Origin: Castanea sativa
Lineage: Eukaryota; Streptophyta; Magnoliopsida; Fagales; Fagaceae
Direction: 5' to 3'
Assembly (NCBI RefSeq): GCF_040712315.1
Contig: NC_134015.1
Coordinates: 23,437,614-23,501,613 of the forward strand
DNA: 64,000 nt
This document shows positions 1 through 11,769 of the stretch, piece after piece. The notes beneath the pieces were generated by a model that ran no database searches, was not told the origin of the DNA, and was given only the letters and a program-made list of their open reading frames with translations. Made by a program: the position numbers and the translations under genes. Positions within the stretch are counted from its first letter, which is position 1; every line of letters starts with the position of its first letter.

Positions 1-1190
1 AAAAAGAACGGTTGGTAACTGTTGGGAAAATTGAACAGGCGGGAACACACTTGATGGCTAAACTACGTGTAGTTTAGTCATGAATAGTAAAAAAAAACTC
101 TAGATGACCTCAATTAGGCACAAAGTCACCAATGACTCCCCTAGAAAGTAGTAAAGGAAGCAGAAGACTTTTCCCCCAATAAAGCATGTACATCTCAAAA
201 CCATTTCCAACAGGTCACATAAACTCAAGAACACTATCCCTAGCAAGGAAGTAGAATATTCTTCCCCAATGGATCAAACATATCTAGAACATCATCCCTA
301 TAGAGGAGGTAAAAGATTCTTCCCCAATGGACCCAAGCATATTTAAACAATCCCTAGTGTGGAAGCATAAGATTCTTCCCAATGGATCAAGTACACCTAA
401 AGTATTCCCAGTGAGGAAGCAGAAAATTCTTCCTCAAAGTCCTCAGCATACCATGAAAGAAGTAGAAGATTCTTCCCTAGTAGATCACACATCTACAAAG
501 TTACGCTACTCCTCAACGAGTCTATTTCTACTACTCCTCAGCGAGTTTCTCATCCCTAAGTAAGTCATGAAAGAGATAGAAGATTCCTCCCCATACATAC
601 CTACTCATCAGCGAGTTTTCACCACCCCTAGTGGATCCAACAATCAAGACTACTCGTGCACATATCCTCTAGAAATTGAACATGTAGGCATGGTAGAAAA
701 AGGTAGAGATAGTGATAGAGAAAGAGACCAGGGTTAACCCAAGATAAGAGCCTCACTAGAAAAGGTAGAGAAGGAAGTGAAGAAGACAAGAGAAGCGAGT
801 CACCCGAAGAAGTTTGAGGCAAGAGCCCCAGATGGACACCACAGAGACTGTAGCCTTTCATTGTTTATTGGGTTAGCTCGAAGAGCACCCTTCTTTGTAT
901 TCTTTTTCTTTTTAAGTGACTCTAGGATAATGAGTCACTCGCCATTTGCTTGCAAGTGGCAAAATAGGTTATGGGATAATGAAATTGTCATTGCTCGTTT
1001 CCCTAGCAATAAAGGTGGGACTTCGGATATACAAATCCCACACAACTCTCTAGAGTTGCACCATGCCTCATGTATGCACGATGTGTATCGGGTGTGAGGG
1101 TTAGGTTCGAGCCGTACGTCGAAACAAACTGTTTTTTCTCTTATTCTTTTGATTCCGTCAGTGAAGCTCACAAATCAAAAGAGAGGCATT
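1..1190 (+). mobile_element. 3' internal end of an older LTR retrotransposon (truncated by the window edge)
   Basis: No coding domain is recognisable here. The stretch ends in a purine-rich tract (about 1176-1190, AAAAGAGAGGCATT) directly before TGTAGACACTGC. This is the same arrangement that precedes the 3' LTR at 18445, whose start is TGTAGACACTCG. I infer that this is the last part of the internal region of a Ty3-type element, followed by its 3' LTR. The body is low-complexity and carries degenerate tandem repeats, as Tat-type elements often do between integrase and 3' LTR. Element identity is inferred from these ends only. Confidence 0.45.
130..625 (+). repeat. Degenerate tandem repeat, roughly 55-60 bp unit
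   Basis: The phrase 'gaagattcttccccaatgga' and close variants recur with intervening 'catcccta...gaggaagta' text about eight times. Copies are diverged and vary in length, so this is an old minisatellite in the 3' part of a retroelement. No open frame runs through it. Confidence 0.6.
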
Positions 1191-2752
1191 TGTAGACACT
1201 GCATTTTGTATCCCTTACGACTCAGGGCCCTGCTCCCCAATAATTCCCGAAATCTAAGGCTTAAGGCCAGTTTAGAGCCCAATCAGATATCAAATTGAGT
1301 TAAGGAGTGTTAAAATGGAAAATATAATCTTTTAAGTGAGAAAAAATCTATTTTTGGAAATAAAATGACCAAAGTGGCCCTCGGCACACGTACGTGGGCA
1401 GTTGCCCGCGTACGTGGGCCAAAGCATGCGTACGCAGGCACAATCCTGCATATACAGCTAGGGTTTCAGAGATATGGAAAAGGCAAGTTTTTTGCAATAA
1501 CGTTTATGGTTTGGAATGAATCCCACATCATCTAGGAGCCATTCCAAACCCCATTTTTTCCATTATAAAAAGCCTTACATGGAATATTTTCAAACACACA
1601 GAGAAATCCCACGAGAAAAATACAAGATTCACTAGAAAATAGTGAATCGAAATAGAGTTTTTCACAAAAACTCTCAAGTCAATTTTATTTGATTGGAACC
1701 TTTTCTGGCCCCAATCCTTTTCGTTTAACATTGCTAATCACATTTTTATTGAATTGTGATAGGTTTCACTGAGGGGAACGGTAAAAAATCAAGCTTGAAG
1801 AGCTTTTCTTTAAGGTATTAGTTTTATACCTTTCTTTTTCTTTTCTTTCTTTTTTGCACTTTAATCTTCTGTTTGATTTATTTCCCTGTAATAATAGGCT
1901 TTAAAATGTTTATCTAGCTTAGGTTTATATGTTTTTGTGTTTTAAATGCATGTTAGGTTGTTAGAATTTTCGTTTTGAGGTTCTGCCTTGTTTTTGTGCT
2001 TTTAGGATTTCTAGGCAAGAAACTACGTATGCATAATCTTGCCTGCGTACGCAAGCTTGATTATGCATACATGGGTTTGTTCTTGCTGCGCAAGCCGCTG
2101 CCCAAAAACCCTAATTTTTATTTCTTTTATTTTGCTTTTGCTTTCACATGTTTGTCTATTTAGCTTCTTTTCCCATGCCTTTATGCTTTCAATGCCTATG
2201 TTTCACATGTTTGATTGCTTGGTTTGCTATCACATGTTAGAATTAGGGTTTGTTTAGTGTTTTCCTTGTTTTGATGACATAAACGTGCATTAACATGCTC
2301 ACGCATAAATGCCATAGGTGCTGAGTTGCTGCAAGGTAAGTCATGCATTGGAAATGTTGATGCATTTGTGATATGATCTTGTTTTGGTGTTAGAGATGAA
2401 TGTGACTGCTTGGACGATCTTGTTTTGGTGTTAGAGATGAATGTGAATGCTTATACTTCTACCTTGATTTGATTATACATGTTGCTGCCTTAAATATGAT
2501 GTGATGCCATGCTAGATGAATATTAGGATGAGGTGATGAGATGCAAGGGTATGCTATCATGTAATATGATGAATCATGTTTAGATGTATGACACTAGGGT
2601 CTATGTTAATGGTTTGATGCCATGTTAGATGAATGCTAGGGTTGTATATGTGTGGGTTGGTTTCTTATGCTTTATGAATGGATATGTATGTGTTTTGGGA
2701 TGATGATGCCATGTTGTATGCTTATATGTATGCTAGTTTGTGTGTGAGTTAG
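1191..2752 (+). repeat. Left part of the older element's 3' LTR, interrupted at 2752
   Basis: It starts with TGTAGACAC after a polypurine-like tract and has a TATA box near 1564. It stops exactly where the Tat element begins at 2753. The text resumes after 20918 with a motif, 'gggtgcctaacaccttccc', that also marks the late part of the Tat element's own LTR, so the two LTR families are related in layout. The U3 part (1380-1450) is rich in CGTACG-type palindromes. Confidence 0.6.
1564..1570 (+). promoter_or_regulatory. Candidate TATA box of the interrupted LTR
   Basis: TATAAAA lies about 370 bp into the LTR, just after a GC-richer U3 region and before a long T-rich stretch, which is the usual promoter position in long plant LTRs. 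Activity is not demonstrated. Confidence 0.4.
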
Positions 2753-3474
2753 TGTAGACACTCGATTTTGCACCCATAATTTAATCTTGGAAGATGACTA
2801 GAATGGCCATTCATACACCTAAAATTTTGAGTTTCATTACATGCGTTAATTCATTCATTTCATATCATAAAAATGATCTTGAGGTTCTAACAATTGCAAC
2901 GGTATGTTCGATTTCCAAATTGGACTGTCGAAGTGGAAGATATCGTATGATAAAGTTTGCGCGGTCTACATGCACTTTGTTTGGGTGGAACCAACCACAC
3001 ATGATTAATTTAAATTAATTTTGATTCGTTAGACAATAAAAATTAATTAAATAATTTTAGTGATTGGTTGTTAGTTAGTGTTAAAAATAGACTTGATCAG
3101 ATAACAAAGAAATTGTGGATAATCAAGACTTTTTTGAATGTTTATCTTTAAGATAATTATCACTTTAAAAGACTTGAATATTCAAAAAAAAAAAGGATTA
3201 ATTTTTAGAATACGGATTAAAAGTGTGTCTAAGTGCAGTTCTCGATTGAAAACTCCTCAAAAAAGGGGTCCAAATTGGACTAAAACTTGAATGTGGGTTT
3301 AGCACCCAAAAGGGCCATTCAACACTCCACAAGTGCCGATTAGCACAAATTCGTAGCTCGGCCTGAGGACTCTTGGAATGAGATAAATCTTACCCTTTTC
3401 GATTTTTTAGAGATAAGGACGTGTCCCAATTCGTATCTGATCATTTAGCTAATTTTTCAAAGTATTTCAACCTT

Positions 3475-3482
3475 TATAAATA
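3475..3482 (+). promoter_or_regulatory. TATA box in the 5' LTR
   Basis: TATAAATA is followed by GGGGATGCC. The 3' LTR has the slightly altered TATAATAGGGG at about 19205. The position, about 720 bp into the LTR before a CT-rich leader, suits the U3/R boundary. Confidence 0.55.
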
Positions 3483-3904
3483 GGGGATGCCTCTCAAAAT
3501 TCAGCACACTTTCTGACCCTCCCTCTTTCTAGCTTTCTCTTCTGAATTTTCAATTTCCCTTACGTTAAAGACGTTCTGGAGGCTTTTACTTTAGGAACTT
3601 CTTCTTTGTAAGTAAAGTATTTTAGGCTTCAAAGAGGTGAACAAACTTCTTTGAATTCTAAAATATTCTTTCATTAGAAGAGCATGCTCATGAAAGAGGT
3701 ATTCTATTTCTTCTTTCCTTTCTTCTTTCATTGATTTTTTTATTATTGTTTGATGCATGAATATGTGTAGCATGTTTTAATATTTTTTTTGTTTTGTTTT
3801 TGTTCTTGATATATAATTACCATGCTTTGATAGAATTTTCTTTAATATGTTCTTAGATGATTGTTTATTGTGATTCTCTTTCTTAAATTTCAAAATCTGC
3901 TACT

Positions 3905-4245
3905 ACATATCAAGGATTTCTTTAGATTCAAAAACTTATCTGAATTTTTAAGATCTAATTTCTTTAGATTCAAAACTGATCTGTATTTTTCAGATTTGAT
4001 TTTCTTTAGATTCAAAAAACTGATCTTTATTTTTCAGATCTGATTTCTCTAGATTCAAAAAATGATATGTATTTTTCAGATCTATTTTTTTTTAGATGCA
4101 AAACTGATCTGTATTTTCATTAAATACAGAACTGATTTTTTTTTTGAAGATTGAAAACTGATCTGTATTTTCATTAAATACAGATCTGATTTTTTTTAAG
4201 ACTCAAAACTGATATGTATTTTCATTAAATACAGATTTGATTTTT
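3905..4245 (+). repeat. Tandem 50-bp-class repeats with hairpins inside the LTR
   Basis: Units of the form 'ttcaaaactgatctgtatttttcagatctgatt' recur about every 50 bp. Three of them (from about 4109, 4163 and 4214) contain CTGTATTT-TCATT-AAATACAG or a near copy, a perfect 8-bp stem in the best cases. The 3' LTR has the matching array at about 19640-19970, so the array existed when the element inserted. Confidence 0.7.
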
Positions 4246-5190
4246 TAGGAAAAGTTTTCTTTGTTACAAAATTGCAGATCGTGAAATTTAAAAGAAAGGA
4301 TTGAAAGCTAGGTTGATTTTTTTTTTAATATATTTATGTGATGCATGCATAATAAATTTATCTCATGAAAGTGAATCCTCTTTCAAAAGTCTTTTTTATT
4401 TGTTTCCAAAAACATATCTGATTTTTTTATACAAACCAATTTTTTTTTTTTTTTTTAACTTTTCAAAACAGATCTGATTTTTCTCAATGAAATCACTCTT
4501 TACACAAAACAAATCTGATTTTTCTTGATGAAATCTTTCTTTTTTTCCTTTATAAAAACGAATCTGTTTTTTTTTACCAATCAAATCTTATTTTTTATTT
4601 ATTTCTATTTTTATTTCAAAACAAATTTGATTTTTCTTTAAAAGGAGGACATCATTCATAAGGAAAATTTATTTAGATTAATTTTTGTAAAGTGTTTGTC
4701 ATGTGAGTTCAACATATCATTCAACATCATGCAAAAAGGGTATATTGGTCATTAGTGTCTAGAAGACCAGACTCTGTCTAGGCAGAATGGGTGCCTAATA
4801 CCTTCCCATTCCGTAACCTAACTCCCGAGCTTAGGATTTTTGGATAGGTAGATTAGTGCTTTTGTTTTTTTGTTTTGTTTTTGTTTTTGTTTTTTGTTTT
4901 TTAAATTTTGGTAGATTGTAACTAGGACCAAAGCTTTGTATTCTTTTGTATAGATTGTAACTAGAACTCAAAGCCTTGTAAGGATAATTTACCAAAATTG
5001 TAGTTTTTATTTAATCAATGACATTTAATGTATTTTGGACGTGTAATCATATTTATTTTTTCTTATTTTTTTGTGTAAAAAAAAAAAGAAAGTGGCTACT
5101 CCATACCACTGCACCAAAAGAGAGGTACCCTTACAAGCACCCGAAAATCTCTTTTTGAGAGCACCCCTTAAGAAGCGCAGTCTCTCACAG

Positions 5191-5208
5191 AGGCAACTCT
5201 GCTGGGGA
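5191..5208 (+). promoter_or_regulatory. Primer binding site (mutated)
   Basis: AGGCAACTCTGCTGGGGA begins two bases after the 5' LTR. It resembles the plant Ty3 form TGGCGACTCTGCTGGGGA with two changes. This is where a tRNA 3' end would prime minus-strand DNA synthesis. I do not assign the tRNA. Confidence 0.6.
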
Positions 5209-5888
5209 TGTCGAGGGCTAAGTTTCGTGTTAGACTTTAAGTGACCAAATATATACCCTTGTCTTTTGCATGATTTTTACATGATATTGTTGTTTGTTTG
5301 TTTATTTATGTCTTGAGATGTTTGTATGGTATTTTTGTTTATGTTGCCATGTTGATTGTTAAGAGCTTTCCCTAACTGTCATAGTGTATGCCATCAAAGC
5401 AACAAATATGTATGTACCCATCTCAACAATATGGTGGTAGTAACCAAGGATTACCGGTTTTCATTAGATTCGAGTATCCAGTGGTGAACTCACCAACTCA
5501 TAGTCTAAATTCACTGGATCACTTCTTGTTGACTATAAAGGATAGACCATGTCATTCAGACCAACATAATGTTCATTACATTACAAGTTGGGAGGTGTAA
5601 CGTCCTAACTATGGGAAACAATAAAACAACAAACCCACCCTACAATGTAATGACTTAGAACCTACCCTTAGGCCGGTCCATGATAAAATTGCATTGCATG
5701 TTGTGTGTGTTTGTTGGGTTGGTTGATTGATGTAGATAGGGAGCTAGCTTGATTGACCCGACCAAGCCTTTTCATAGGGGAGAATTTGGTAACGATCAGA
5801 GGGAAAGCTTCAAAGAGAACTCAAGATTGACACTCAAGCTAGCAGTTCCAGTTCCAAGCCCATCACTCCCATCACGGTACTGAAGCCC
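5209..5888 (+). other. Leader region of the Tat-like element with a short ORF
   Basis: This untranslated-looking leader lies between PBS and gag. One short open frame (5388-5600, 70 codons) has no recognisable domain. Some Ogre elements carry an extra ORF before gag, so it could be a remnant of one, but its length and composition do not decide this. Confidence 0.35.
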
Positions 5889-7664
5889 ATGAGCATAGAA
5901 GACACTCAACTGCTGCAACATCACAATCATGTGTTCGAACTACAAGATAGTTCAAGCCATAAGAAGCTTGAAGATCCCATCACCATGGCGGAAGAGGGAG
6001 AGCATCCAAATATTGAAGAACCCATGAACACTCAAGAGCTACTGAACACCATGGTAGCTAGTCAAATAGAGCTAAGGGAGGACATGAACCTTATGATACA
6101 ACAATTTCAGAACCTGAAGAGTGGCCAAGAGGAGAACAAGACTGACCATAATTCCCCAACCATGGAGGGTGAGAAGAAGATCAACGAGAGGATAAACAAG
6201 GTGGAAGAGATGATCGGGAGAGCTCGCAAGATGGAAGTCCTCATGTACTACCAATCACTCTCACTTTTCCCTAATGTGAGATTGCCTCCTAAGTTCAAGA
6301 TGCCAACCTTGGACAAGTTCGACAGGAATGGTTGCCCAAAGTCTCATTTAAAGATGTATATGAGGGAAATGCAGCCCCTAGGAGCAACTGAAAAACTACT
6401 TACTCAAATGTTCCAAAATACATTGACTGGACCCGCTCTTAGGTGGTTCCTTAACCTAGATGATGCTAGAGCAAGGAGCTGGGAGGATATCTGTCGCGAG
6501 TTTCACAATCAATACAACTATAACATAGAAGTGGATGTGACAAGGAGAGATCTCGAGACCACAAAGCAAGAGCCAAAAGAATCCTTCTCTACCTTCATTA
6601 CCAAGTGGAGGTCCAAAGCTACACAAAAAATGAATAGGCCAAGTGAAGAAGAACAATTAACCATGGTTGTAAAAAATTTATTACTTGTATACCATAAGTA
6701 CTTGTTTGCTCAGTATTTTCCTAATTTTAAAGCATTGATTACTGCTAGAACCCAAATTGAGGATGCAATAAATAATGGCACTATAATGAACAAGGACCCA
6801 CCAAGGTTCAAAAATAATTTAGGATCTAGCTCTAAAGCTGCAAAAGTTTCTAATATATACAAAAATTATCCTTACCAACTTTTTGCTCCTATTGCCCCTG
6901 TGCAAATATCACAATGGCCACTTCCAAGCCCTAGGATGTAATTTCATGAGTTATATATGCCCGTGAGTCAAGTGTTTGAAAAACTAAAAGCAAAAGGGTT
7001 ACTAAAACCCTTAGACCTAAGACCAATCCCAAACCCATTGCCTACAAGATTTGATGTGACTAAGAGATGTGCCTACCACCAAAGTTCGGGCCATGATACT
7101 GACAAGTGTTTTGGCCTTCGTCATGCAATTCAAGATTTGCTAGACAATAAGGTGATTGCACTCCCTACCAGGCCTAGCATCACTAACAATACCTTGCCCA
7201 ATCACAATTTTGGGAGAGGACTAAGGATTAATTGCTTGATAACTAAAAAGGAAACTAAAGAGGACCCGTCTGAGTTAATTTATGACCCACCTGAGTGCTT
7301 TATGATGACATGGGAAGAGTTGATGGGAATTATGTCTGCTGCAGGGTATTATATATGGAGTGAATATGTAACAGAGACCACAAATTACCCAACATCCACA
7401 AATGGAGGGAGAACCTTCAAACCCCAATGAAACTATCCAACATCCACAAATGGGGGGAGACACTTCAAACCCCAAGCAAGTTACCAAACATCTATATGTG
7501 GGAGGAGACACTTCAAACCCCAATCAAATGACTCGACATCCATAAATGTGGGGAGACACTTCAAACCCCAAGATATTGATCTTAATGACCCAATAAAAAT
7601 TGCCTACATCACAAGAGAGGAGACACTTCAAACCCCCCACATTTGGAGACAGATAACACAATAG
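5889..7664 (+). pseudogene. Gag of the Tat-like element, with premature stops
   Basis: Gag forms the particle that packages element RNA. The open frame begins at ATG 5889 and runs 350 residues to a TAA at 6939-6941. The same frame continues from 6942 to a TGA at 7428 and then to TAG at 7662, so two in-frame stops interrupt one long frame. Residues about 130-260 form a retrotransposon gag domain (FDRNGCPKSHLKMYM, ALRWFLNLDDA, SWEDICREF). After the first stop comes a zinc-knuckle-like CAYHQSSGHDTDKCF (C-x2-H-x4-H-x4-C, about 7072-7116), the variant usual in Tat-type Gag. The 3' part contains an in-frame 48-bp repeat. Protease follows in another frame. Confidence 0.85.
7386..7640 (+). repeat. 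48-bp (16-codon) tandem repeat within gag-pro
   Basis: The phrase 'cttcaaacccc' recurs at 7415, 7463, 7511 and 7559 with exactly 48-bp spacing, then at 7626. Because 48 is a multiple of three, each unit encodes a 16-residue block ending GGRHFKPQ or a variant. The frame is kept through the array apart from one TGA. Confidence 0.85.
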
Positions 7665-8675
7665 AAGTTTTGAACAAATCTACCCAACAAACATCCAGTG
7701 AACAGGATGAGGTCCTCAAGCAACCGCAAAAGACACAAGCCAATGTATCTTTATGGGGTTTACTCATGGCCTCATATAAGAACCGTCAGAATCTAGTCGA
7801 CCATCTCAATAAATCCAAGTCCCTACAACCACTACTTCTCAAGATCTGAATGCTATGATTGGGTCTATAAGTAAGGAACTCATTATTTCCTATTCTGAAA
7901 AATATTTGACAAAGAAGGGGAAGCACCACAATGACTTGTTGCACATTACTGTAGATGCCAAAGGCAAAAGGATTCCAATGGTTCTAATTGATGATGGAAG
8001 TGCCTTAAATGTGTGTCCTTTAAAGATTGCAAGTTGCTTGGGCCTAAGTATTGAAGATTTTGTGCCGATTGATCAGCATGGGCATATGACAATAGTAGAA
8101 GGAAAGTCCTGAGAACTGTGACACTAGAGCTCACTTTAGGGCCAACGATCAAGAAGGTGGAGTTTCAAGTCTTCAATATAGTGTCATGCTTCAACATGCT
8201 CCTTAGGCAACCATGGATCTATGACATAGAGGTCGTACCTTCATCCCTAAACAAAAAGGTCTGGTTTCCACATAAAGGAGCCATAGTTACCATATATGAC
8301 GATACTTTGACCATACCAAAGCCCATTTTCGATATTGATTCTAAGAATGAGCCATTGACCTTGGATGGCTTTGAAATTGAGAAGCCTAGTTTTGAAAGAA
8401 GAGAAGAGGAAGTGGAGAAGATTCCCATGGACTTTGCTCCCTACAGCAACAATAATTTGGTGGCAATGATAAGGAGAATGAATTACTTTTCGGGGATGAA
8501 CTTGGGAAAGACTATGGAGAAGCCAATTGCTCAAGTCCCAATAATTCCTACTGCCACACCGCCTTTTGGGCTAGGCTATAAGCCCACTGATGATGACTTG
8601 TTAGAGATGGAGGTGAGAAGAATGGTTGTGCCAAGGTCAAAGCAAAAGGACTTCCTTGTCCACCAGAACCCCTAA
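7643..8675 (+). pseudogene. Retroelement aspartic protease plus G-patch-like segment, frameshifted
   Basis: The protease would cut the Gag-Pol polyprotein. A linker typical of Tat elements (VSLWGLLMASYKNR, from about 7753) leads to the protease core at about 7920-8110. There VLIDDGSALNVCPL holds the catalytic D-x-G motif in the form D-D-G-S rather than the usual D-N/T-G-S. The frame changes at about 8112. The second half, 8118-8675, continues the protease fold (FNMLLRQPWIYD) and ends in PFGLGYKP, which looks like the short G-patch-type motif found after protease in this clade. Three frames are needed to read it, so it is dead. Confidence 0.8.
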
Positions 8676-10249
8676 AGCCCTATATTACCACATTGAATGG
8701 AAAGTTTGTCAAAGCTGGAGATAGTCAACGCTATTGGGGATTCCTTGAACTGAGATTTGATCCTAAGTCAAGAAAAATGGTGCCCAGGTTTGAGCTATTA
8801 TTTGATTGCAACAACAAACTTCTAGAGCTGAAGAAGGAAGACACAACCTAGGTCCTTACTGATTGGGCTGATTACATGGACCCTAATGCAATGACCACGC
8901 TTCTAGGAAATGCCATTTGCAACATAGAAGAAAAAGAGTATTGGAATGCTTGCCAACATGCATTGAAGAGCCCATATGAAGTAAGAACGAGTAATGAAGA
9001 TAAAGAAGGGGACAAGGCCCCTAGTGATGATGATGAAGGTATTAACGGTAAGAATGATAGTAGTAGTGACAATAGCAACAATGATAGTGGAGATGGTGAG
9101 GACGATAGCAACAGTGATAGTGAAAGCAAAGATAGTGAAGACTATGATAACCAATATAGTGGCAATGATTGGGGTGAACCCCCTAGTGAAAGAGATGACG
9201 AAGATGTAGGGCTTTACTATGAAGACAACTCTTAAGATGATGTAGACTACTATGATGGAGATATAGAAGTTGACACTGAAACTGAACCTATAGACATACG
9301 GAGTGACGCCAAAAGTGAAGAATATAGGCTAGAAAATGTGTTGGAGGCTACAGGAGAGGAGGTTGAAGAGGCCGATAATGTAGACTATGATGATTACCCC
9401 TATAGGCGTCCCTCGGATTGGAGTTGCATTACTGATGGTAGCTCATGGTCAGGTCCTTAATATGACAAGCATGGTAGAGAGATTCCTGAATTAGGGTCAT
9501 TTCACAATTTAGAACTTGGCTCACTAACCCCATACACTGAAGAAGAAAATGACATAGATGGCCACTCTAGACAAAAAGTTGATGATCCAGAATTTTAGAA
9601 AATTAACACTAGAGGGTCTTGAAGGTGAAGATGAGAAGATGGAAGGGAATGAGTCTGAATATCTCCCCCAATACACCCACCCCAGCGATAAAGGAAAGCA
9701 AGATCTGTTTGGTGAGTGGATGGATAGTATAGAGTGTCTGGATGCTTTTGTGACCGACAAGCCCATAAATATGGAGATTGATGGTGAAGCCACAGATTAT
9801 ATGGATGAAGATCCCATGGTACTAATGTTGAGGGAGGAAGGAACTCGTTGGGAGCTGCTCGCCATTGTTGAAGCCACAACCGAGTTGAAGAATTGGGCAT
9901 CGAAGGGAGACACCCCCCGTGGAAGACTCTATGAAGAAGATCAAGACCGTCGAGCCAATCACTCCTGGCAAGAAGATCAAGACCGTCGAGCTGATCACTT
10001 TTGCCAAGAACATTGTTTTTGTCCTTATTCAGTCTGAATTTGCTAGTATTACTATTCCTGTTGAGTTTTTTTGTGATCGTATTCCTATAGAATCTATTTT
10101 TGTTGAGTCTATTAAGAATTCTTTTCCTTATAATATGATTTCATATTCTACTTATTTGTTGGCTTTGAATGTTTTTATTTCTAAAATTGGTAAAGAAACT
10201 CTTAATAATAGGGAATTAAAACAAGGGCATTTAGAACCTATAAAAGAAG
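8676..10249 (+). pseudogene. Acidic spacer between protease and RT of the Tat-like element
   Basis: No enzyme domain is visible. Conceptual translation continues the polyprotein and then becomes extremely acidic at about 8990-9235 (runs of D, E, S, N). A second segment (9558-10037) is again acidic. At 9930-10000 a roughly 33-bp unit, 'gaagatcaagaccgtcgagc', is tandemly doubled. From about 10015 to 10230 composition switches to strongly T-rich although the frame stays open (9919-10467). Ogre relatives carry an intron between protease and RT. A pyrimidine-rich tract ending CAG at about 10031 could be an old acceptor, but this is inference. Confidence 0.5.
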
Positions 10250-11120
10250 AAACCCAACCTATTAACCTGGGAACTGATGATGAACCTAAGATGATACAAG
10301 TGGGCAATACTCTAACCACCTCTGAGAAAGATGCATTAGTTGCCCTACTAATAGAATTCAAAGAGGTATTTGCATGGCCATACGAAGACATGCCTGGGAT
10401 TGATACAGATATAGTACAACATTGCATTCCAACAGATCCAACCATGAAGCCGACAAGCAAAAGTTGAGAAGAATAAAGCCAAAGTGGACTCTCAAGATTA
10501 AAGAACAGGTTGAGAAGCAGTATAATGCAGGATTTCTAAGGGTGGTCAACTACCCAGAATGGTTAGCTAATGTGGCTCCGGTGCCAAAGAAGGATGGGAA
10601 AGTGAGAATGTGTGTGGACTTCTAAGATCTTAATAAGGCTAGCCCGAAAGATGATTTTCCTTTGCCTCACATTGATATCTTGGTTGATAACACAACAAGG
10701 CATGCCTTGCTATCATTTATGGATGGATTTTCAAGGTACAATTAGATAAAGATGGCTCCAAAAGATATGGAGAAAACCTCCTTCATTACTCCATGGTGGA
10801 CGTATTGCTACAAGGTCATCCCATTTGGCCTTAAGAATGCTGGTGCTACTTACCAGCGTGCTGCCACCACTTTGTTGCATAATTTGATTCACAAAGAAGT
10901 AGAAGTCTATATTGATTACATGATAGTGAAGTCCAAAGACTGTGAATGGTACATACCAGCTTTATAGAAATTCTTTGAAAGAATCCAATTCTATAAATTG
11001 TAGTTGAATCCAAAGAAGTGAATTTTTCGGCGTAACATCCGGAAAGTTGTTGGGGTTTATGCTAAGTCAAAGAGGAATTAAAGTCAATCCTAACAAAATC
11101 AAGGCAATTGTAGAGATGAA
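10250..11120 (+). pseudogene. Reverse transcriptase of the Tat-like element
   Basis: This copied element RNA into DNA. The upstream conserved block (FAWPYEDMPGID, about 10370) is in one frame; RT proper continues in another after a frameshift near 10460. Recognisable blocks are the GFLRVVNYPEWLANVAPVPK region, RMCVDF followed by a TAA, the palm start LLSFMDGFSRYN followed by a TAG, and FITPWWTYCYKVIPFGLKNAGATYQR. The catalytic YVDD box reads YIDY at 10908-10919, so the second catalytic aspartate is lost. More stops follow before RNase H. Confidence 0.9.
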
Positions 11121-11279
11121 ACCTCCTAGGACTGAGAAGGAGATCTAAGGGTTTCTAGGGAGGATACAATACATCAGCAGATTCATAGCCCAGTTCATCA
11201 TGACATGTGAGCAATTTTTTTGACTACTGAAGAAGGAAGTTTCCATAGTATAGAATGAACAATGCCAGGAAGCTTTTGA

Positions 11280-11650
11280 AAAGATTAAGAATTATTTGAT
11301 GAAGCCACAAATACTGGTTCCACCTGTACCTGAAAAGCCATTGTTGTTGTATCTCACAACTACGGATACAGCAATGGGGGCTTTGCTTGCCAAGTACCTA
11401 GAGGAGACTAGAAAGGAGAATGCAATTTACTACATTAGCAAGAAGATGTTGGCTTATGAAGAGAAGTACTCACCACTTGGGAAGACATGTGTAGCACTTG
11501 TATGGGCAACTCAAAAACTCAGGCACTATATGCTTGCTTTCAAGGTTTTGTTGATTGCAATAATGGACCCTTTGAAATATCTAATGGAGAAATTTGTGTA
11601 GGATGGGAAGATAGATAAATGGGTTTTGCTTCTGTCATAATTTGATATTA
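11280..11650 (+). pseudogene. First RNase H (RT-linked) of the Tat-like element
   Basis: This domain degrades the RNA strand of RNA-DNA hybrids and lies directly after RT. The open stretch 11296-11601 reads PPVPEKPLLLYL, then TDTAMGALLAK, IYYISKKMLAYEEKYSP and VWATQKLRHYML, the usual order for Ty3-type RNase H. It ends in a TAG at 11599. A tail resembling the connection segment follows (about 11610-11700). Confidence 0.85.
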
Positions 11651-11769
11651 AATATGTGACTCAGAAGCCTGTGAAGGGGAGAGCAATTGCTGATTACTTA
11701 GCCCACTGTTCGCTAGAAGAAGTTAAAGAAATCTGAGACTTTCCGGATGAGGATATCATGGGGATAGAA

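Larger units (their letters stand above)
2753..5189 (+). repeat. 5' LTR of the Tat-like element
   Basis: It starts TGTAGACACTCGATTTTGCA and ends TCTCTCACA. It aligns along its length with 18445-20918, including the TATA region, the 'gatctgtattttcattaaatacag' repeats, the phrase 'cctaataccttcccattccg' and the terminal 'agaagcgcagtctctca'. LTRs of about 2.4 kb fit the Ogre/Tat group. Confidence 0.9.

Noticed and set aside
8872..9154. Minus-strand Ser/Leu-rich ORFs as secreted proteins
   Set aside because: They are the complement of the acidic Asp/Ser/Asn-rich spacer of the Tat polyprotein.
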